Numbered from the stretch's first letter, positions 10,221 to 19,380 are shown. The stretch: 64,000 bases of DNA from Paraburkholderia hospita (GCF_002902965.1 NZ_CP026109.1:310001-374000), one strand, 5' to 3'. The notes: generated from the sequence alone by a model not told the origin. Numbers and translations are program-made.

Positions 10221-10820
10221 TCAGCGCAGTCGGCCGGCGCGGGTTGACCTGGGGCGGCGCCCTCTGAGCACGCTCATGAAGCCGCAAGCCACGACGGCCC
10301 CTAATAGGGCCGTCGCAATGGGGAAGGTGCCCGCGGTGTTCAAAGCTATTTCCATCGGATGCTCACCAAGCAACTCCAGGCGCCGACGTGTCATTTCAGC
10401 CCCGAGCGTGCGCAGTTCGTGTTTCAGCGATCGTTCGGCGACGGGAAGCAAGGTCGTCTCCTCATCTGCCACATGGTGCATCGTGTCGCGCATCAGCTCC
10501 ATGAAGAGCGCGTCGTATGCAGCGCTCTCTGGGCCCAGGGCGCGTAGTCTATTAATGACTTCACGCATCTCTTGATGTTCAGGGCGACTCTTTTTGAGCG
10601 TCTCGTTGTCTGGCTCAATCCGTGCTATGGCCGGATACAAAATCTCTTCCTCAAGCTGCGCGTGGATTTCCAGCGCCCGGCACACGGACTTGACGATCGC
10701 GCGCTTGCGCCACCAGGCGGTGTCATTGCGGTATCGATGAAAAGCGAGAAAAACATGCGAGTGATCGAGCCGGATCATGGTCGTTACGTCCGGCGAAACC
10801 GGGCCGTTGAGCGTCGACAT
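10221..10820 (-). CDS. Hemerythrin HHE-domain protein with C-terminal membrane helix
   Basis: A 199-residue protein with a hemerythrin-like four-helix domain. Iron-ligand motifs are DHSHVFLAFHRY, HAQLEEEILYPAI, HQEM and HHVADEETTLLP. The last 40 residues contain one hydrophobic helix (FPIATALLGAVVACGFM), so it is probably membrane anchored. The frame is open from 10862, but ATG 10820 (MSTLNGPVSPDV) has AGAG upstream and gives the usual family length. Likely role: binding oxygen, nitric oxide or iron in stress. A soluble relative lies at 19381-19932. Confidence 0.9.
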   Translation of the reverse strand: MSTLNGPVSPDVTTMIRLDHSHVFLAFHRYRNDTAWWRKRAIVKSVCRALEIHAQLEEEILYPAIARIEPDNETLKKSRPEHQEMREVINRLRALGPESAAYDALFMELMRDTMHHVADEETTLLPVAERSLKHELRTLGAEMTRRRLELLGEHPMEIALNTAGTFPIATALLGAVVACGFMSVLRGRRPRSTRAGRLR

Positions 10821-11090
10821 GGATGGCCTCTCAATAGGTTGAAGTACCGCTACGCCACGCAAGAAAGGAGCATCAAGCGTTCCCGCGGCTGGTTTGTCTG
10901 GAGCGCACTGACGTTTTTCCGGGATCTACGCCTTCGGCGAGCGAGAAGGTCAGTCTGACTATCCGTCACGTTGTGAGGGGACTTCGCGAAGGTTGACGCA
11001 GGCCGCTCTTTCTCGCCGCGCTTTTTTGCAAGCTGGCCGCGTGCAGCCCCTTCGCAGACTTAAACCATAACGTTCCGCGCCTGCTACTGA

Positions 11091-11318
11091 TCAACCTCGT
11101 TGACAACTACTGGCCCAACGCCCGGGCCCCGGCGTGTGCAAAGCTGGCCGGAATCTGATGCTGCGAACCGCCTTCGTCGAAGAGGCCAGTTGCATAGCCT
11201 CGGCGAAGCTTTTCAGCGCTTCTTCCGTCCCGCAGACGCTCGTGTATTGATCCTGGTCGATGCGGCCTTCCATCAGGACAACAAAGCCTGATTCGCGCGC
11301 GATCTTGATGATGTCCAT
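11091..11318 (-). CDS. Small hypothetical protein
   Basis: A 75-residue protein starting MDIIKIARESGFVVLMEGRID. ATG 11318 is preceded by GGAGAA at a good distance. Residues 1-45 look like a compact alpha/beta fold (GRIDQDQYTSVCGTEEALKSFAEAMQ); the tail is basic and less protein-like, so a late frameshift is possible. I do not know a function. It is an isolated gene between the hemerythrin gene and a catalase relic. Confidence 0.6.
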   Translation of the reverse strand: MDIIKIARESGFVVLMEGRIDQDQYTSVCGTEEALKSFAEAMQLASSTKAVRSIRFRPALHTPGPGRWASSCQRG

Positions 11319-11415
11319 TTTGTTCTCCGTAACCGTTGTACGGTAATTCTCGTAACCATGGCGCGCATTGCACGTGCCCGGCGGTTGCTAGGGAAAATTC
11401 CATAACGAATTTGAC

Positions 11416-11575
11416 GGAGAGGCGCGCGCGAAGATCGTCTACGAGCGGCTTTGGGTCCGGAATCCGCGAGGCGCCAGGTTTTTGATGACCCATGAAATTG
11501 CCCGGCGGAAGCCGGAAACGCGCTATACGCACTCACTCCAGACATACGCCGGAGTGCCGCCGATTCCTGACTTCG
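11416..11575 (+). pseudogene. Manganese catalase relic A
   Basis: The frame reads GEARAKIVYERL, then, after a shift, FLMTHEIARRK and a GVPPIPDF-like segment. These match the EARAKIVYERL, FLMTREIAHQK and GVPEFTN parts of the intact catalase at 4821-5705. The metal ligand histidine of the last block is changed (IAR instead of IAH). About 160 bases survive; the rest of the gene is absent. Confidence 0.7.
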
Positions 11576-11613
11576 CGAGCGGAAGGGAGGGGGAGACTGA
11601 TCTCGCCCGCTCC

Positions 11614-11704
11614 GGCATGCGAGATGCTCAACATCAGGACATCGCCGTGGCTTTGCCACGGTGGCTCCGTGTGAACTCGCCCGCGTGCATCGCGGGCTTT
11701 TTTT
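11614..11704 (+). ncRNA. Repeated terminator-bearing RNA-like element, copy 1
   Basis: A 91-base stretch starting GGCATGCGAG has a close relative at 18039-18134. It contains a perfect hairpin CCGTGG-CTTTG-CCACGG (11645-11661), a shared GGCTCCGTGTG box (from 11663), and ends in a terminator (stem GCCCGCG at 11679-11685, five-base loop, CGCGGGC, then seven T). No protein frame is shared by the two copies, so conservation of paired elements suggests an RNA or a mobile terminator cassette. No promoter was clearly identified. Confidence 0.4.
11679..11704 (+). terminator. Rho-independent terminator
   Basis: Seven-base perfect GC stem with a five-base loop (TGCAT), followed directly by seven T. Confidence 0.8.
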
Positions 11705-12087
11705 CGGACCTGTCCCTCGGCTGTCGCAGCGATGCAGCCAATCTCCGCCAATCGAGCCGGGTTATCGCTACGTGTCGCAGAAAACCTGACCTCTGGGAAC
11801 CGATCTGGCGGGCGCCGTCATAGGCAATAGCCGCTGATTCGCCGCGGCCATGCACGGGTCTCCATTACGACGATTTCCTGTCGACGTTTCCGGGTTTGCC
11901 GGGAAACGCAGGAACCGCATGCGAACTGAAGCGGGCGAAACAGTGGCTGCCTCAGCACGACCGCAGGTAGATGCCTCAACAAGGAACACTCCGTCGCTGT
12001 GTCCGGGCCTGCGCGCCGATCAGGCAGATCTTGGCTGCGCGAATTGCGTGGCCTCAAGCATGATGCTTGGGACCCGGCGTGCCCAAC
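11705..12087. other. No recognisable gene
   Basis: About 380 bases with only short overlapping frames and no family similarity on either strand. Confidence 0.35.
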
Positions 12088-12348
12088 TCATTCAGCGTCC
12101 GAAGGACTCATACAGCCATCTATGAAGGTATGGGCGCGGCGCTCACCGTACGAAAACGCTTCGTCCGGGGTCAGGAAGTCAAGTCGTTCGGGAAAACTCG
12201 CAGTTGGTGCGGCCCGAGGATCGGACGCGTGAATCGACCATGAGACGTAATATCGAAATTCCCGGCCGCTTAGCGAGACGACGTTGTTTGCCTGGACTTT
12301 AACGTCGATGCTGTAGCCGCGGTATGGCACACAGAGTTGGTTGGTCAT
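12088..12348 (-). CDS. Small YRG/RAHTFID-family protein, member 2
   Basis: An 86-residue member of the window's small-protein family. It starts MTNQLCVPYRGYSIDVKV, has the central FRYYVSWSIH block, and ends PERLDFLTPDEAFSYGERRAHTFID plus a short tail. The start ATG 12348 is preceded by GGGGA, and this gives exactly the length of the member at 58606-58866. Even at DNA level the 3-prime ends of these two genes are similar. No signal peptide, membrane helix or catalytic motif is visible. Function unknown; its repeated isolated occurrence is the main clue. Confidence 0.75.
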   Translation of the reverse strand: MTNQLCVPYRGYSIDVKVQANNVVSLSGREFRYYVSWSIHASDPRAAPTASFPERLDFLTPDEAFSYGERRAHTFIDGCMSPSDAE

Positions 12349-12740
12349 GGCAGTTCCCCTTTCCGTGCTGCATGCGAAGGTCGAGCCAAAGACAATTCGC
12401 AATTCGCGTGCCTGACGGGTTCGACCGCGTTGTATGCCGCATACGTGGACCTCGGTGTGCTTCTATGCGAACTCGATGCGGTGCAAGGACGCGCTCAACG
12501 TGTTCGTTGGCGACCCTTCGCGTGGCTCGCTTGCGGCACACGATTTGCTCAAACCCGGGAATGCTCTTGGTGAGTGAAGCGGCCCAGGCACGCCACCTCA
12601 GGCGCTTAGCCGCTATTCATTCTTTTTCATAGATTGCATCGAGAAGCGGCACAGACCGCGGTAATGACAGGCACATGGTCGGGCTCTTTGGCACCTTCGT
12701 TACGACGCGGAGGCTCGGCCGATTCTAAGGGTGGCTTGAT
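12349..12740. other. No recognisable gene
   Basis: About 390 bases between two divergent genes. It should hold promoters for both, but I cannot point to clear boxes. Confidence 0.35.
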
Positions 12741-13958
12741 ATGGACATACAGCTCTCAACCGGGGCATCGACAGCGGATAGGGTGAAGGAGGGCCGATAC
12801 GCGGTTAATCTTCTTAAGAATGCGACGTCATTTGAACCCTTCTACGCTCAGTGGCAGCAGTTGCAGGCCGAATCTGAGAGCTGCAGTCCGAGCCTTGACT
12901 ATCAGTACTGCAAACTCGCGGCAAAACGGGTAATTGCCGAGGGTGGGCTCGTTGCCATTGTCATGGTCTACGACACAACTACATTGGTGGCGTTGTGGCC
13001 GCTTTCTATCAGGCGGAAAGGCTTGTTGCGGGTGGCTAGTGTACTGACCTGCGGGAATAACGAAGAGTACGGGGGGCCGCTGTTCAAGGGCCGGCCCACG
13101 GCCTCGGTGTGCGTGGAAAGCATCCGTGCGGCCATGCATGCGCCGGCTGATGTCCTTGAGATTCCATTCGTCGAGGTTGGCAGCCAGTGGTGGCAGGCAC
13201 TGCGGACAGCTCCGCAGTCATGGGTACAGAATCTCTTGCCCGAGCGACTGAGCGTGCTTCCGGGATTCTCGGCGAGCCTGCGTGACTTTAGTCACTGGGA
13301 AGACTTCCTGGGCACTCTCTCGCAATCGCTTCGGCGGAACCTGCGACGTTACAAAGACAAGCTCAACGCCAGTGGGAACACCGAATTTGGATGGTGTACG
13401 AACCTCGACGACGCGACCATGGTTCTGCACTGGCTGTTTGCCAACAAGCGGCAATGGGCGCTCGAACGGGCTTTGAGGACGAGCTATCTCATGGATGACC
13501 GCGTCCGGGACTTCTTCATTGCGCTGGCAGCGAAAACTTCCCTTGAGACTGTGCCTTTGGTCACCTTTGTGAAGGTCGACGGTGTGCCGATCTGCGCATC
13601 GATCAATCTCGTCGGGCCGCGCACTGTCGAATATTGGATCTTCACTTATGACGAAGCCTATAGCCGCTACTCCGTGGGCAATCTGCTGACAGAGTTCGTT
13701 GCCAGGTGGGCCCACGCTAACGGTAGAGACTTTGATATGCGACCGTTATACAACGAGTACAAGACCTACTGGGTTACCCGGCGAACGCATCACAGGACGC
13801 CGACGGTAATGCTCACTGCTCGTGGTCGGCTCGGAGAATTTGCGTTGCTACTCGGTCAGCTGTCCCGCGTGCGACGTGGACTGGGCCGGGTAGCCGCTTC
13901 TGCCCTGCGGTCCGCGAAGGCGCGCGCTGCGTGTCAGTGGCGCTCACGGGCGCGGTGA
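12741..13958 (+). CDS. CelD/BcsL-type GNAT acyltransferase
   Basis: A 405-residue protein of the FemAB/CelD-like acyltransferase group, which contains two GNAT folds and is usually found in exopolysaccharide or cellulose loci. Supporting blocks are FEPFYAQWQQLQAES near the N-terminus, SLRRNLRRYKDKLNASG at about 190-205 (the conserved KxR/NIRR helix), FANKRQWALE, and VPLVTFVKVDGVPICASINL then YWIFTYDEAYSRYSVGNLL near 270-310. The last 50 residues are basic and low in complexity. ATG 12741 has AGGGTGG upstream. It is followed by a second acyltransferase-like gene and relics of glycosyltransferase and carbamoyltransferase genes, so a polysaccharide-modifying role is inferred. Confidence 0.85.
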   Translation: MDIQLSTGASTADRVKEGRYAVNLLKNATSFEPFYAQWQQLQAESESCSPSLDYQYCKLAAKRVIAEGGLVAIVMVYDTTTLVALWPLSIRRKGLLRVASVLTCGNNEEYGGPLFKGRPTASVCVESIRAAMHAPADVLEIPFVEVGSQWWQALRTAPQSWVQNLLPERLSVLPGFSASLRDFSHWEDFLGTLSQSLRRNLRRYKDKLNASGNTEFGWCTNLDDATMVLHWLFANKRQWALERALRTSYLMDDRVRDFFIALAAKTSLETVPLVTFVKVDGVPICASINLVGPRTVEYWIFTYDEAYSRYSVGNLLTEFVARWAHANGRDFDMRPLYNEYKTYWVTRRTHHRTPTVMLTARGRLGEFALLLGQLSRVRRGLGRVAASALRSAKARAACQWRSRAR

Positions 13959-14145
13959 AGGCGAGCGCTCGCAGAGCCTGGCGCAGCCATGTTGCTTGCG
14001 ATGCGCGACGCTGTGCTGCACTTCTGACTCCTGCTCCCGATGTTCGAAGGGGACCGCCAGTCAGTCATACACGTCGGACGCACGCTGCATCATCCGCCTG
14101 CAGGGTGCGCGCGATCATTTCTGCTTACGCTGAAGGTGCATTCTT

Positions 14146-15183
14146 ATGGCAACGGGACCTTACCTGACGCTACACAACGAAGGCTGTGAGGACAGTCTGA
14201 TCGCCCCGTTGCCTGCGACAGTTTCTACCTCGCGATCGGCGGCATCCGCAGCCTACTCCATTTTCCATGAACATTGGTGGCTCGACATTGCGACAGATGG
14301 CCGCTGGCACACAGCGACGGTAATGCACGGCAAGCGGGTGCTGGGCGAAATGCCTTACTATCTCGCTCGCAAAGGTGTGTGGCGCGTCTCGCGGCTGCCG
14401 CCGCTGACGCGATCTCTCGGTCCAGTCATTGAGCCGATCGCAGCCGGGGGGCCTGCCGCCGAGTTTCGTCATCGCATGCACGTGACAGGCCGCCTTATTG
14501 AGCAGTTGCCGAGGTTCGATAGTTTTTTCCAGGTTTTTGACCATCGCGTGAAAGATGCGCTCGCATTCGCACTACGTGGCTTCTCCGTTTCCGCCCGATA
14601 TACGTTTCATATCGCACCCGATTGCACACCAGCGGAGGCATGGGCAAGGATGAGCGGCAAGACGCGCAACGTCATCCGGCATGCAGCCACTCATCTGACG
14701 GTACGGCCAATAGAACGGCCGAGCGAGTTTCTCAATTTCTATGACGCGAATCTCGCGGCGCGCTCACGAACGAATGCTTATGGCACTCTTATCATGCGTG
14801 AACTTGTGAACGCTTTCGTTGAAAGACAAGCAGGACGTCTGCTGGGTGCATATAATCCGCGCGGACAGCTGGCCGGTGTGATAGGCATCGTCTGGGACTG
14901 CAACAACATGTACTATCTCCTCTCGTCCCGCTCACAGACCACATCCGGCGGGGCAATCAGCCTTTTGATCTGGGCAGCGATCCAGGAAGCGATTGATCGC
15001 AAGCTGACATTCGATTTTGACGGGTTCTCTACCGCTGCCGCTTACGCATTTTTAAGCGGCTTTGGTGGAACGTTGAAACAACGGCTTGGCGTAGAACGGC
15101 TCGGTACGATCTACTCCGTTGCGAGAACAATCCGGCGCGGTGTGTTCCACGGGTCGAGGGAAGCGTTCTCAGCAAATCTCTGA
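14146..15183 (+). CDS. GNAT/FemAB-like acyltransferase
   Basis: A 345-residue protein with a FemAB/GNAT-like layout: an N-terminal FHEHWWLDIAT block, GEMPYYLARKGVWRVSRLPPLT, a SGKTRNVIRHAATH helix near residue 175, LGAYNPRGQLAGVIGIVWD, YYLLSSRSQTTSGGAISLLIWAAI, and a C-terminal FDFDGFSTAAAYAFLSGFGG block. Such proteins transfer acyl groups to sugars or peptides. It lies 188 bases after the CelD-like gene on the same strand. ATG 14146 has GAAGGTG upstream. Sequence similarity to the preceding gene is only at fold level. Exact substrate unknown. Confidence 0.8.
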   Translation: MATGPYLTLHNEGCEDSLIAPLPATVSTSRSAASAAYSIFHEHWWLDIATDGRWHTATVMHGKRVLGEMPYYLARKGVWRVSRLPPLTRSLGPVIEPIAAGGPAAEFRHRMHVTGRLIEQLPRFDSFFQVFDHRVKDALAFALRGFSVSARYTFHIAPDCTPAEAWARMSGKTRNVIRHAATHLTVRPIERPSEFLNFYDANLAARSRTNAYGTLIMRELVNAFVERQAGRLLGAYNPRGQLAGVIGIVWDCNNMYYLLSSRSQTTSGGAISLLIWAAIQEAIDRKLTFDFDGFSTAAAYAFLSGFGGTLKQRLGVERLGTIYSVARTIRRGVFHGSREAFSANL

Positions 15184-15324
15184 CCCGAGTTGCGAGAAAG
15201 TGTGGCCATCCTGAAACGAGACACCTTCGGCCGACCTGAGTGAACGTTCCTGCAACAGCATTGCCAGCGAATATGCCTCCTCGCACGTTGCGCAGCCGAC
15301 TGACCACGCGCGGATGCGGTCCCC

Positions 15325-15828
15325 TCCGGCCATACCGTATGACATCGTCCATCCGGCGCGAGCGCCGAGTCGCGTCGCTATCCGGCCGAGCGCTTCGGAG
15401 AGGCTGCGGTGCGACTCGTGCGCGCGACCGACATGAACATCCTTGTGACGGGCAGTATCGCCGAAGCCTCACTCGCACGGACGCTAATCGAAGAAGCCGC
15501 GGGTCCGTCCGTTCGGCGTTTCATGCACGATCTCACAGATGCGTTCGAGCTGGGGGCGTTTGCCGCGATGTCGAGCGCGCGGCCGTGACCATCTCGAACA
15601 ACAGTGGGGCCAGTGCATATCGCTTCGGCACTCGGCTCGCCCGTCGCGATCTTTATGCGCTGACCAATCCGCTGCGTGGCCCTTGGCAAACGCCGCATCG
15701 AATCCTGTTCAACGATGTCGAATGCCGCTGGTGCTATCGAAGCGTGTGCCCCTAGGCACATCACGCGTGCCTGCGAGGGATACCCGCCGTCGAGGTCGCC
15801 AACGCGGCGCTCGAACTCATAGACGAAA
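15325..15828 (+). pseudogene. GT9 heptosyltransferase-like relic
   Basis: Segments of a glycosyltransferase family 9 protein appear in order across three frames. They are GASAESRRYPAERFGEAAVRL (from about 15352), NILVTGSIAEASLA (from 15436), a nucleotide-sugar site region reading SNNSGA or GPVHIASALGSPVAIF depending on frame (about 15590-15650), LTNPLRGPWQTPHRILFNDVECRWCYRSVCP in pieces (15660-15755), and AHHACLRGIPAVEVANAALELI (15756-15820). Intact relatives add sugars to lipopolysaccharide or capsule. Two or more frameshifts and an in-frame stop make it inactive. It sits between acyltransferase and carbamoyltransferase genes, as in surface-sugar clusters. Confidence 0.75.
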
Positions 15829-15867
15829 TCAGCCAGCCAGCGCATCGCGCGCTGCCACCCCTACGGA

Positions 15868-16011
15868 ATGACGCTCAGGTACACATTGAGAATCAATGCC
15901 GTCTATCACGACAGCGCCGCCGTGCTGATGCGATGGCGTTGTGCTGGCCGCCGCCGAAGACGAGCGTTTCGCGCACGTCAAGCACGCGAAGCGGGGGCCT
16001 ACCTTGCGGGA
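15868..16011 (+). pseudogene. NodU/CmcH-type carbamoyltransferase N-terminal relic
   Basis: ATG 15868 begins MTLRYTLRINAVYHDSAAVLM, then after a frameshift VLAAAEDERFAHVKHAKR. This is the N-terminal ATPase-like start of O-carbamoyltransferases (GINAVYHDSAA and AAEDERFxHxKH). Only about 50 of roughly 550-600 residues remain before similarity stops. The parent enzyme would carbamoylate a sugar or antibiotic. Confidence 0.7.
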
Positions 16012-16329
16012 GACGACCATGTTTGCGCTGCGTCGAGTTGTACCCGAGCGTCAATATTCGTCATGGTCCTCCCGTTGTGGAACTCATCCGCCACGCGTGC
16101 GGATGGCGCGTCAATTCCGCGGCAAAAGGCTCGCCAGGATCCCGCGCGAGTCCGCGCTCGCGATGAGTCAGTTCATTTGCTACGTAGTGGTTGAGATTCG
16201 TAATTATTGTTAGTCGTCGGCGTCAAGGGGCGCAGATTGCGGTCAATTTGGGAGCCGCGCCGCAAAATTGCAGCAGCCCGGCCGGCAGTCGTTGATTGAA
16301 GTAGGCGCACCGGCGCGAGAGGTCATGCG

Positions 16330-16690
16330 GTGGAGGATTGTCGTCCTGGATGTGATGAAGCCGATCCGCGAAGCGACGCGTGCGCCATTCGAGAGCAAGG
16401 ACATGATGTACCCACTGTTGCCGGCGGGGCCAACACGCGTGATATCGCCCACACGCTCACGACGGAGATCGTCGTCTCCAAAGTCGGCGTACCGGAAATG
16501 GATGGCTATGAGCTGGCGCGATTGCGGATCTTGCCCAGCGCGGAAAGCGCACCGATCCCTATCACGGATACTGCATCGGCGCGGCCAAGAAACTTTCGAG
16601 TCAGGCAGGGTTCGGCAGACTGCTGGCATTGTTTCAGCCACATCGCTCGCCGGACAGATGCCCCACAGCAGCGGCATCGTCGGCTGACCA
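16330..16690 (+). pseudogene. Response regulator receiver-domain relic
   Basis: Frames in this stretch read WRIVVLDVMKPIREATRA, then EIVVSKVGVPEMDGYELARL and LRILPSAESAPIPITDTA, the pattern of a CheY-like receiver at the end of hybrid kinases. The phosphorylated aspartate (normally VSDVGLPEMDG) is replaced by lysine, and at least two frame changes are needed. Not functional. Confidence 0.6.
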
Positions 16691-16964
16691 GTCGTTCACG
16701 CGCCTGGACGGCATATGCTCAATCTTTCTGCTTGTCGAGGTTTTGCCGGACGAATTTGACCTTTCAGTGCCTGGCTTGGTCGACTCGTCCTTTCCGGATC
16801 AGTAGTGAACACGTCGAGATCGTCGAGCATTCTATCGATCTTTTCCTTGTCTCCTCGCTTCAACGCTCGTGGCGCCTCGTCGCGATCGGCATCGATGCGC
16901 GGCGGCCCTTATCGCGGGTCGCCCGAGGGGCAGTTGCTTCCCGCTTGCTTCTGGCACGCGCTTC

Positions 16965-17245
16965 GGCGGCGATATTTGAGCGCAGATCGGCGGTAGGTTC
17001 GCCGATGGTAGCGATGTATGCGGCCGTCCACGGCGCACCGGCCGAGTTGATCAATGCGGGACCGCCCCCGTAGAGCAGCGAGGTGATGTGTGAATCATTA
17101 CCGCCTCCGGTCATCGAGCGATAGAGTTCGTTGCCTCCTGAACGCCCTCGGCGAGTTGCCCCTTGGCGCCCCTTTTCAGCATCGCGACAATCGAACCGAC
17201 AAGCGATATCGAAAAGCCTATCTTTCCGCCCGGGACACGTGATCG
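16965..17245 (-). pseudogene. Manganese catalase relic B
   Basis: On the minus strand, RKDRLFDIA is followed in another frame by LVGSIVAMLKRGAKGQLAEGVQE. A further frame reads ELYRSMTGGGNDSHITSLLY, GGGPALINSAGAPWTAAYI and TIGEPTADLRSNIAAEARAR. These match residues 55-155 of the intact catalase closely, but the EELSHLE ligand segment is deleted and two frameshifts are present. It is the opposite orientation to the intact gene and lies 11 kb away. Confidence 0.8.
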
Positions 17246-18038
17246 GGATGGCTGCAGCGAGCCGCAAGCGAGCATGCGTACAGGAGCTACTCGGCTCTCG
17301 TCCACTGTCGCAGTACGGGCAGGGCCACCCCCCGGAGTGAGGCGTCGTTTGGTGAAACGCAATGTTTTCCGGCTGGGTTCTGACGATCTTGTCACCTTCG
17401 TGACCAATGCAAGAAAAATGTGGGTGCACAGAAGCAAGGAAAAATACTGGCGCACGCAGCACTGTAGTTTCCGAGTCTGGAGGCAACTGTCCGCAATTCA
17501 AGCGATCCCGGCACTCGCGCGGCGGCCGAACCTCCGAAGCATCTTTGCTCCCGATCGGCGCGCTGCTCGCGTCTTTCTGCGCAGTGGGCTGTTGGTTTAG
17601 CTTAGTTTGTAGGGTGACCGGATCCTTGTCCTCGCTACGCTGGATCAAGGAAAATCAAAGGAAGGTAACGACGGGTCTTGCTGGAGCTTCTAGTGTTCCG
17701 AAAAGTGGAGTGTCGGTCAGCAAGTCAGCCGAAGCGCCATTGGACGTCGAAGCAACACGAATGCATAGGGCGAACCGGGCCGACGTGTAACCGTGACGGA
17801 AAAACGTCGAAGGGCCGGATATCGGAAGACATCTGGCGAAGCGCGCGGACCGCTGCGCGATGGCGCTGGCAGCGTACACGAGTCCCGTCAGGTTGCTGGG
17901 TCCGTTCGCAAAGCGCTCTCGTGGAGCACTCGCTAATCGTATTAGACAGCGTTGCCGCCGCCTGCCTGTTTCGTCGCCCGCGATCGCGCCAATAAAGATC
18001 GAACCGGTCGACGAATGAGGATGGTTTCCAATGGCTGC
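17246..18038. other. No recognisable gene
   Basis: About 790 bases with several long but unconvincing frames on both strands, none with a ribosome binding site or family motif. Probably decayed sequence. Confidence 0.35.
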
Positions 18039-18134
18039 GGCATGCGAGTTGCTCGATATCACCGACATCGCTCTCGTTCCGGCGGTGTCGAATTGGCTCC
18101 GTGTGGTTTGCCCGCGGTCGTCGCGGGCTTTTTT
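18039..18134 (+). ncRNA. Repeated terminator-bearing RNA-like element, copy 2
   Basis: Relative of 11614-11704. Shared blocks in order are GGCATGCGAG, TGCTC-A-ATCA, GACATCGC, GGCTCCGTGTG and a GCCCGCG/CGCGGGC stem (18110-18128) followed by six T. The middle hairpin differs in sequence but can still pair (CGACA at 18063 with TGTCG at 18086). It ends 140 bases before the DUF2934 gene. Confidence 0.4.
18110..18134 (+). terminator. Rho-independent terminator
   Basis: Stem GCCCGCG with CGCGGGC, loop of five bases, six T after it. Confidence 0.8.
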
Positions 18135-18276
18135 CCGGGCCAGTTGCCATGGGCGGCGTCTTTTTCCCCGATCAACACTCATCGCGCAGATAAGGAGGAT
18201 CTCCGTCGCCGGTCGGCCCACTCCACTACCAGTGGGGGCACATGCGGCATCAACCCGTCTTTCAAGGAGCACAGAA

Positions 18277-18477
18277 ATGAAACTTGAAGTAGGCCTATCG
18301 GCCGCCGAAGTCAGGTCGCCCGTCACGGAAGAGCAGATCCGTACGCTCGCTTACGATCTTTGGGAAAGGGACGGTAGCCCCGACGGGCGGTCAGACGAGT
18401 ACTGGGAAAAAGCGCGTCAGCAGTTGCTGGCGGATGACGCACCACTCGAGCCTCCACAAGGCGACCCCGCAGCTTAA
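18277..18477 (+). CDS. DUF2934 small protein
   Basis: A 66-residue protein. It has the DUF2934 core: EEQIRTLAYDLWERDGSPDGRSDEYW followed by an ARQQLL helix. This short helical domain is common in Proteobacteria and has no established function. ATG 18277 is preceded by AAGGAG. The tail is acidic and proline-rich (LEPPQGDPAA). It stands alone, after a terminator-bearing repeat and before the first copy of a duplicated unknown gene. Confidence 0.85.
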   Translation: MKLEVGLSAAEVRSPVTEEQIRTLAYDLWERDGSPDGRSDEYWEKARQQLLADDAPLEPPQGDPAA

Positions 18478-18513
18478 GCGGGCCGCTCAGAGGCCTCAAA
18501 TATCGCGGCAAAT

Positions 18514-18966
18514 GTGGCGGCAACGGGCAAGGAAAGTCTGTCCGTCGTGTTCATCCCAGATCGCACCGCCGTTTTCGTTGTCCCGCTGCACGCGGGCGGG
18601 ACTCACGATGCGGCGGTTCACAGCCTGAACGGGTCGCCCCGGATAGTGGAGGACGCAACCAGGCAGTACACGCCGATCGTCGTGGAGTTCGATCCCGACT
18701 TCATGCTCGTGTCGATGGAGATGTGGCGCAAATCGCACGACATGCAGATTCCCATTTCCGACGAATTCAAGATCCATTTTATGGAGAACCGTCGTCGGCT
18801 GCTGGAGGGATTTGTGATCACGGGCAAGCCCTGGAGATCATCGTGCGCGACCCGAACGCGGTCGGCGAGCCTGCCTTTTGCTGGAGGGCGCGTGCGACTG
18901 GCTGTGCAGCCGTTTCCCAGCTGGCCCGAAGACGGTCTGAAGGCACCGAATGATCTGGCCCCATAA
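18514..18966 (+). pseudogene. Duplicated unknown gene, frameshifted copy
   Basis: The stretch from about 18607 to 18985 is a near copy (roughly 90-95 percent by eye) of 21967-22345. Shared protein blocks are RIVEDATRQY, PIVVEFDPDF, LVSMEMWRKS, MQIPISDEFKIHFMENRRRL and LEGFVITGK. Just after ITGK a one-base deletion shifts the frame, so the last 45 residues differ from the other copy. The start codon is a GTG with no good ribosome binding site. Probably a dead copy; family unknown. Confidence 0.6.
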
Positions 18967-19380
18967 TTTGGCTAATTGTTATTATGCCGATATAGGATGT
19001 AATTCTGCTGAGGGCGCCATTGAGTTTCCATACGACGCCTTGCATGTCGACTTCGTGCTACTGCGCTCCAAGATACCGACATCGCTATTTGACAGAGATC
19101 GCATCGCGGAGAACCCATCAGCGTGGCGAGCGAAGGAAATACTCTCGCGCGGACTGCTTTTGCGAGCAAAGTCGCAAACGAGATATGCGCGCCCTGCGCA
19201 TTGCTTTTGAAGGCCGCGACGACCGTGCAGACACTTCCTGCCGCGAACTCACGTCCAATGTAACCGTCCTCATCGGCTCGGTCGCGATAAAGCGGCCGGC
19301 GCGCGGCACCGGTTGGGTGCCGCCGAGGCCGTGTGAAGCAGATATGGCGCCCCGGCGGACATGCACGAACCTACCTGCGG
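18967..19380. other. No recognisable gene
   Basis: About 410 bases; only short frames with no support. Confidence 0.35.

Noticed and set aside
17655..18326. Minus-strand frame of 223 codons
   Set aside because: No motifs or start signal, and it runs through the repeated terminator-bearing element, so it is probably a shadow frame in GC-rich DNA.
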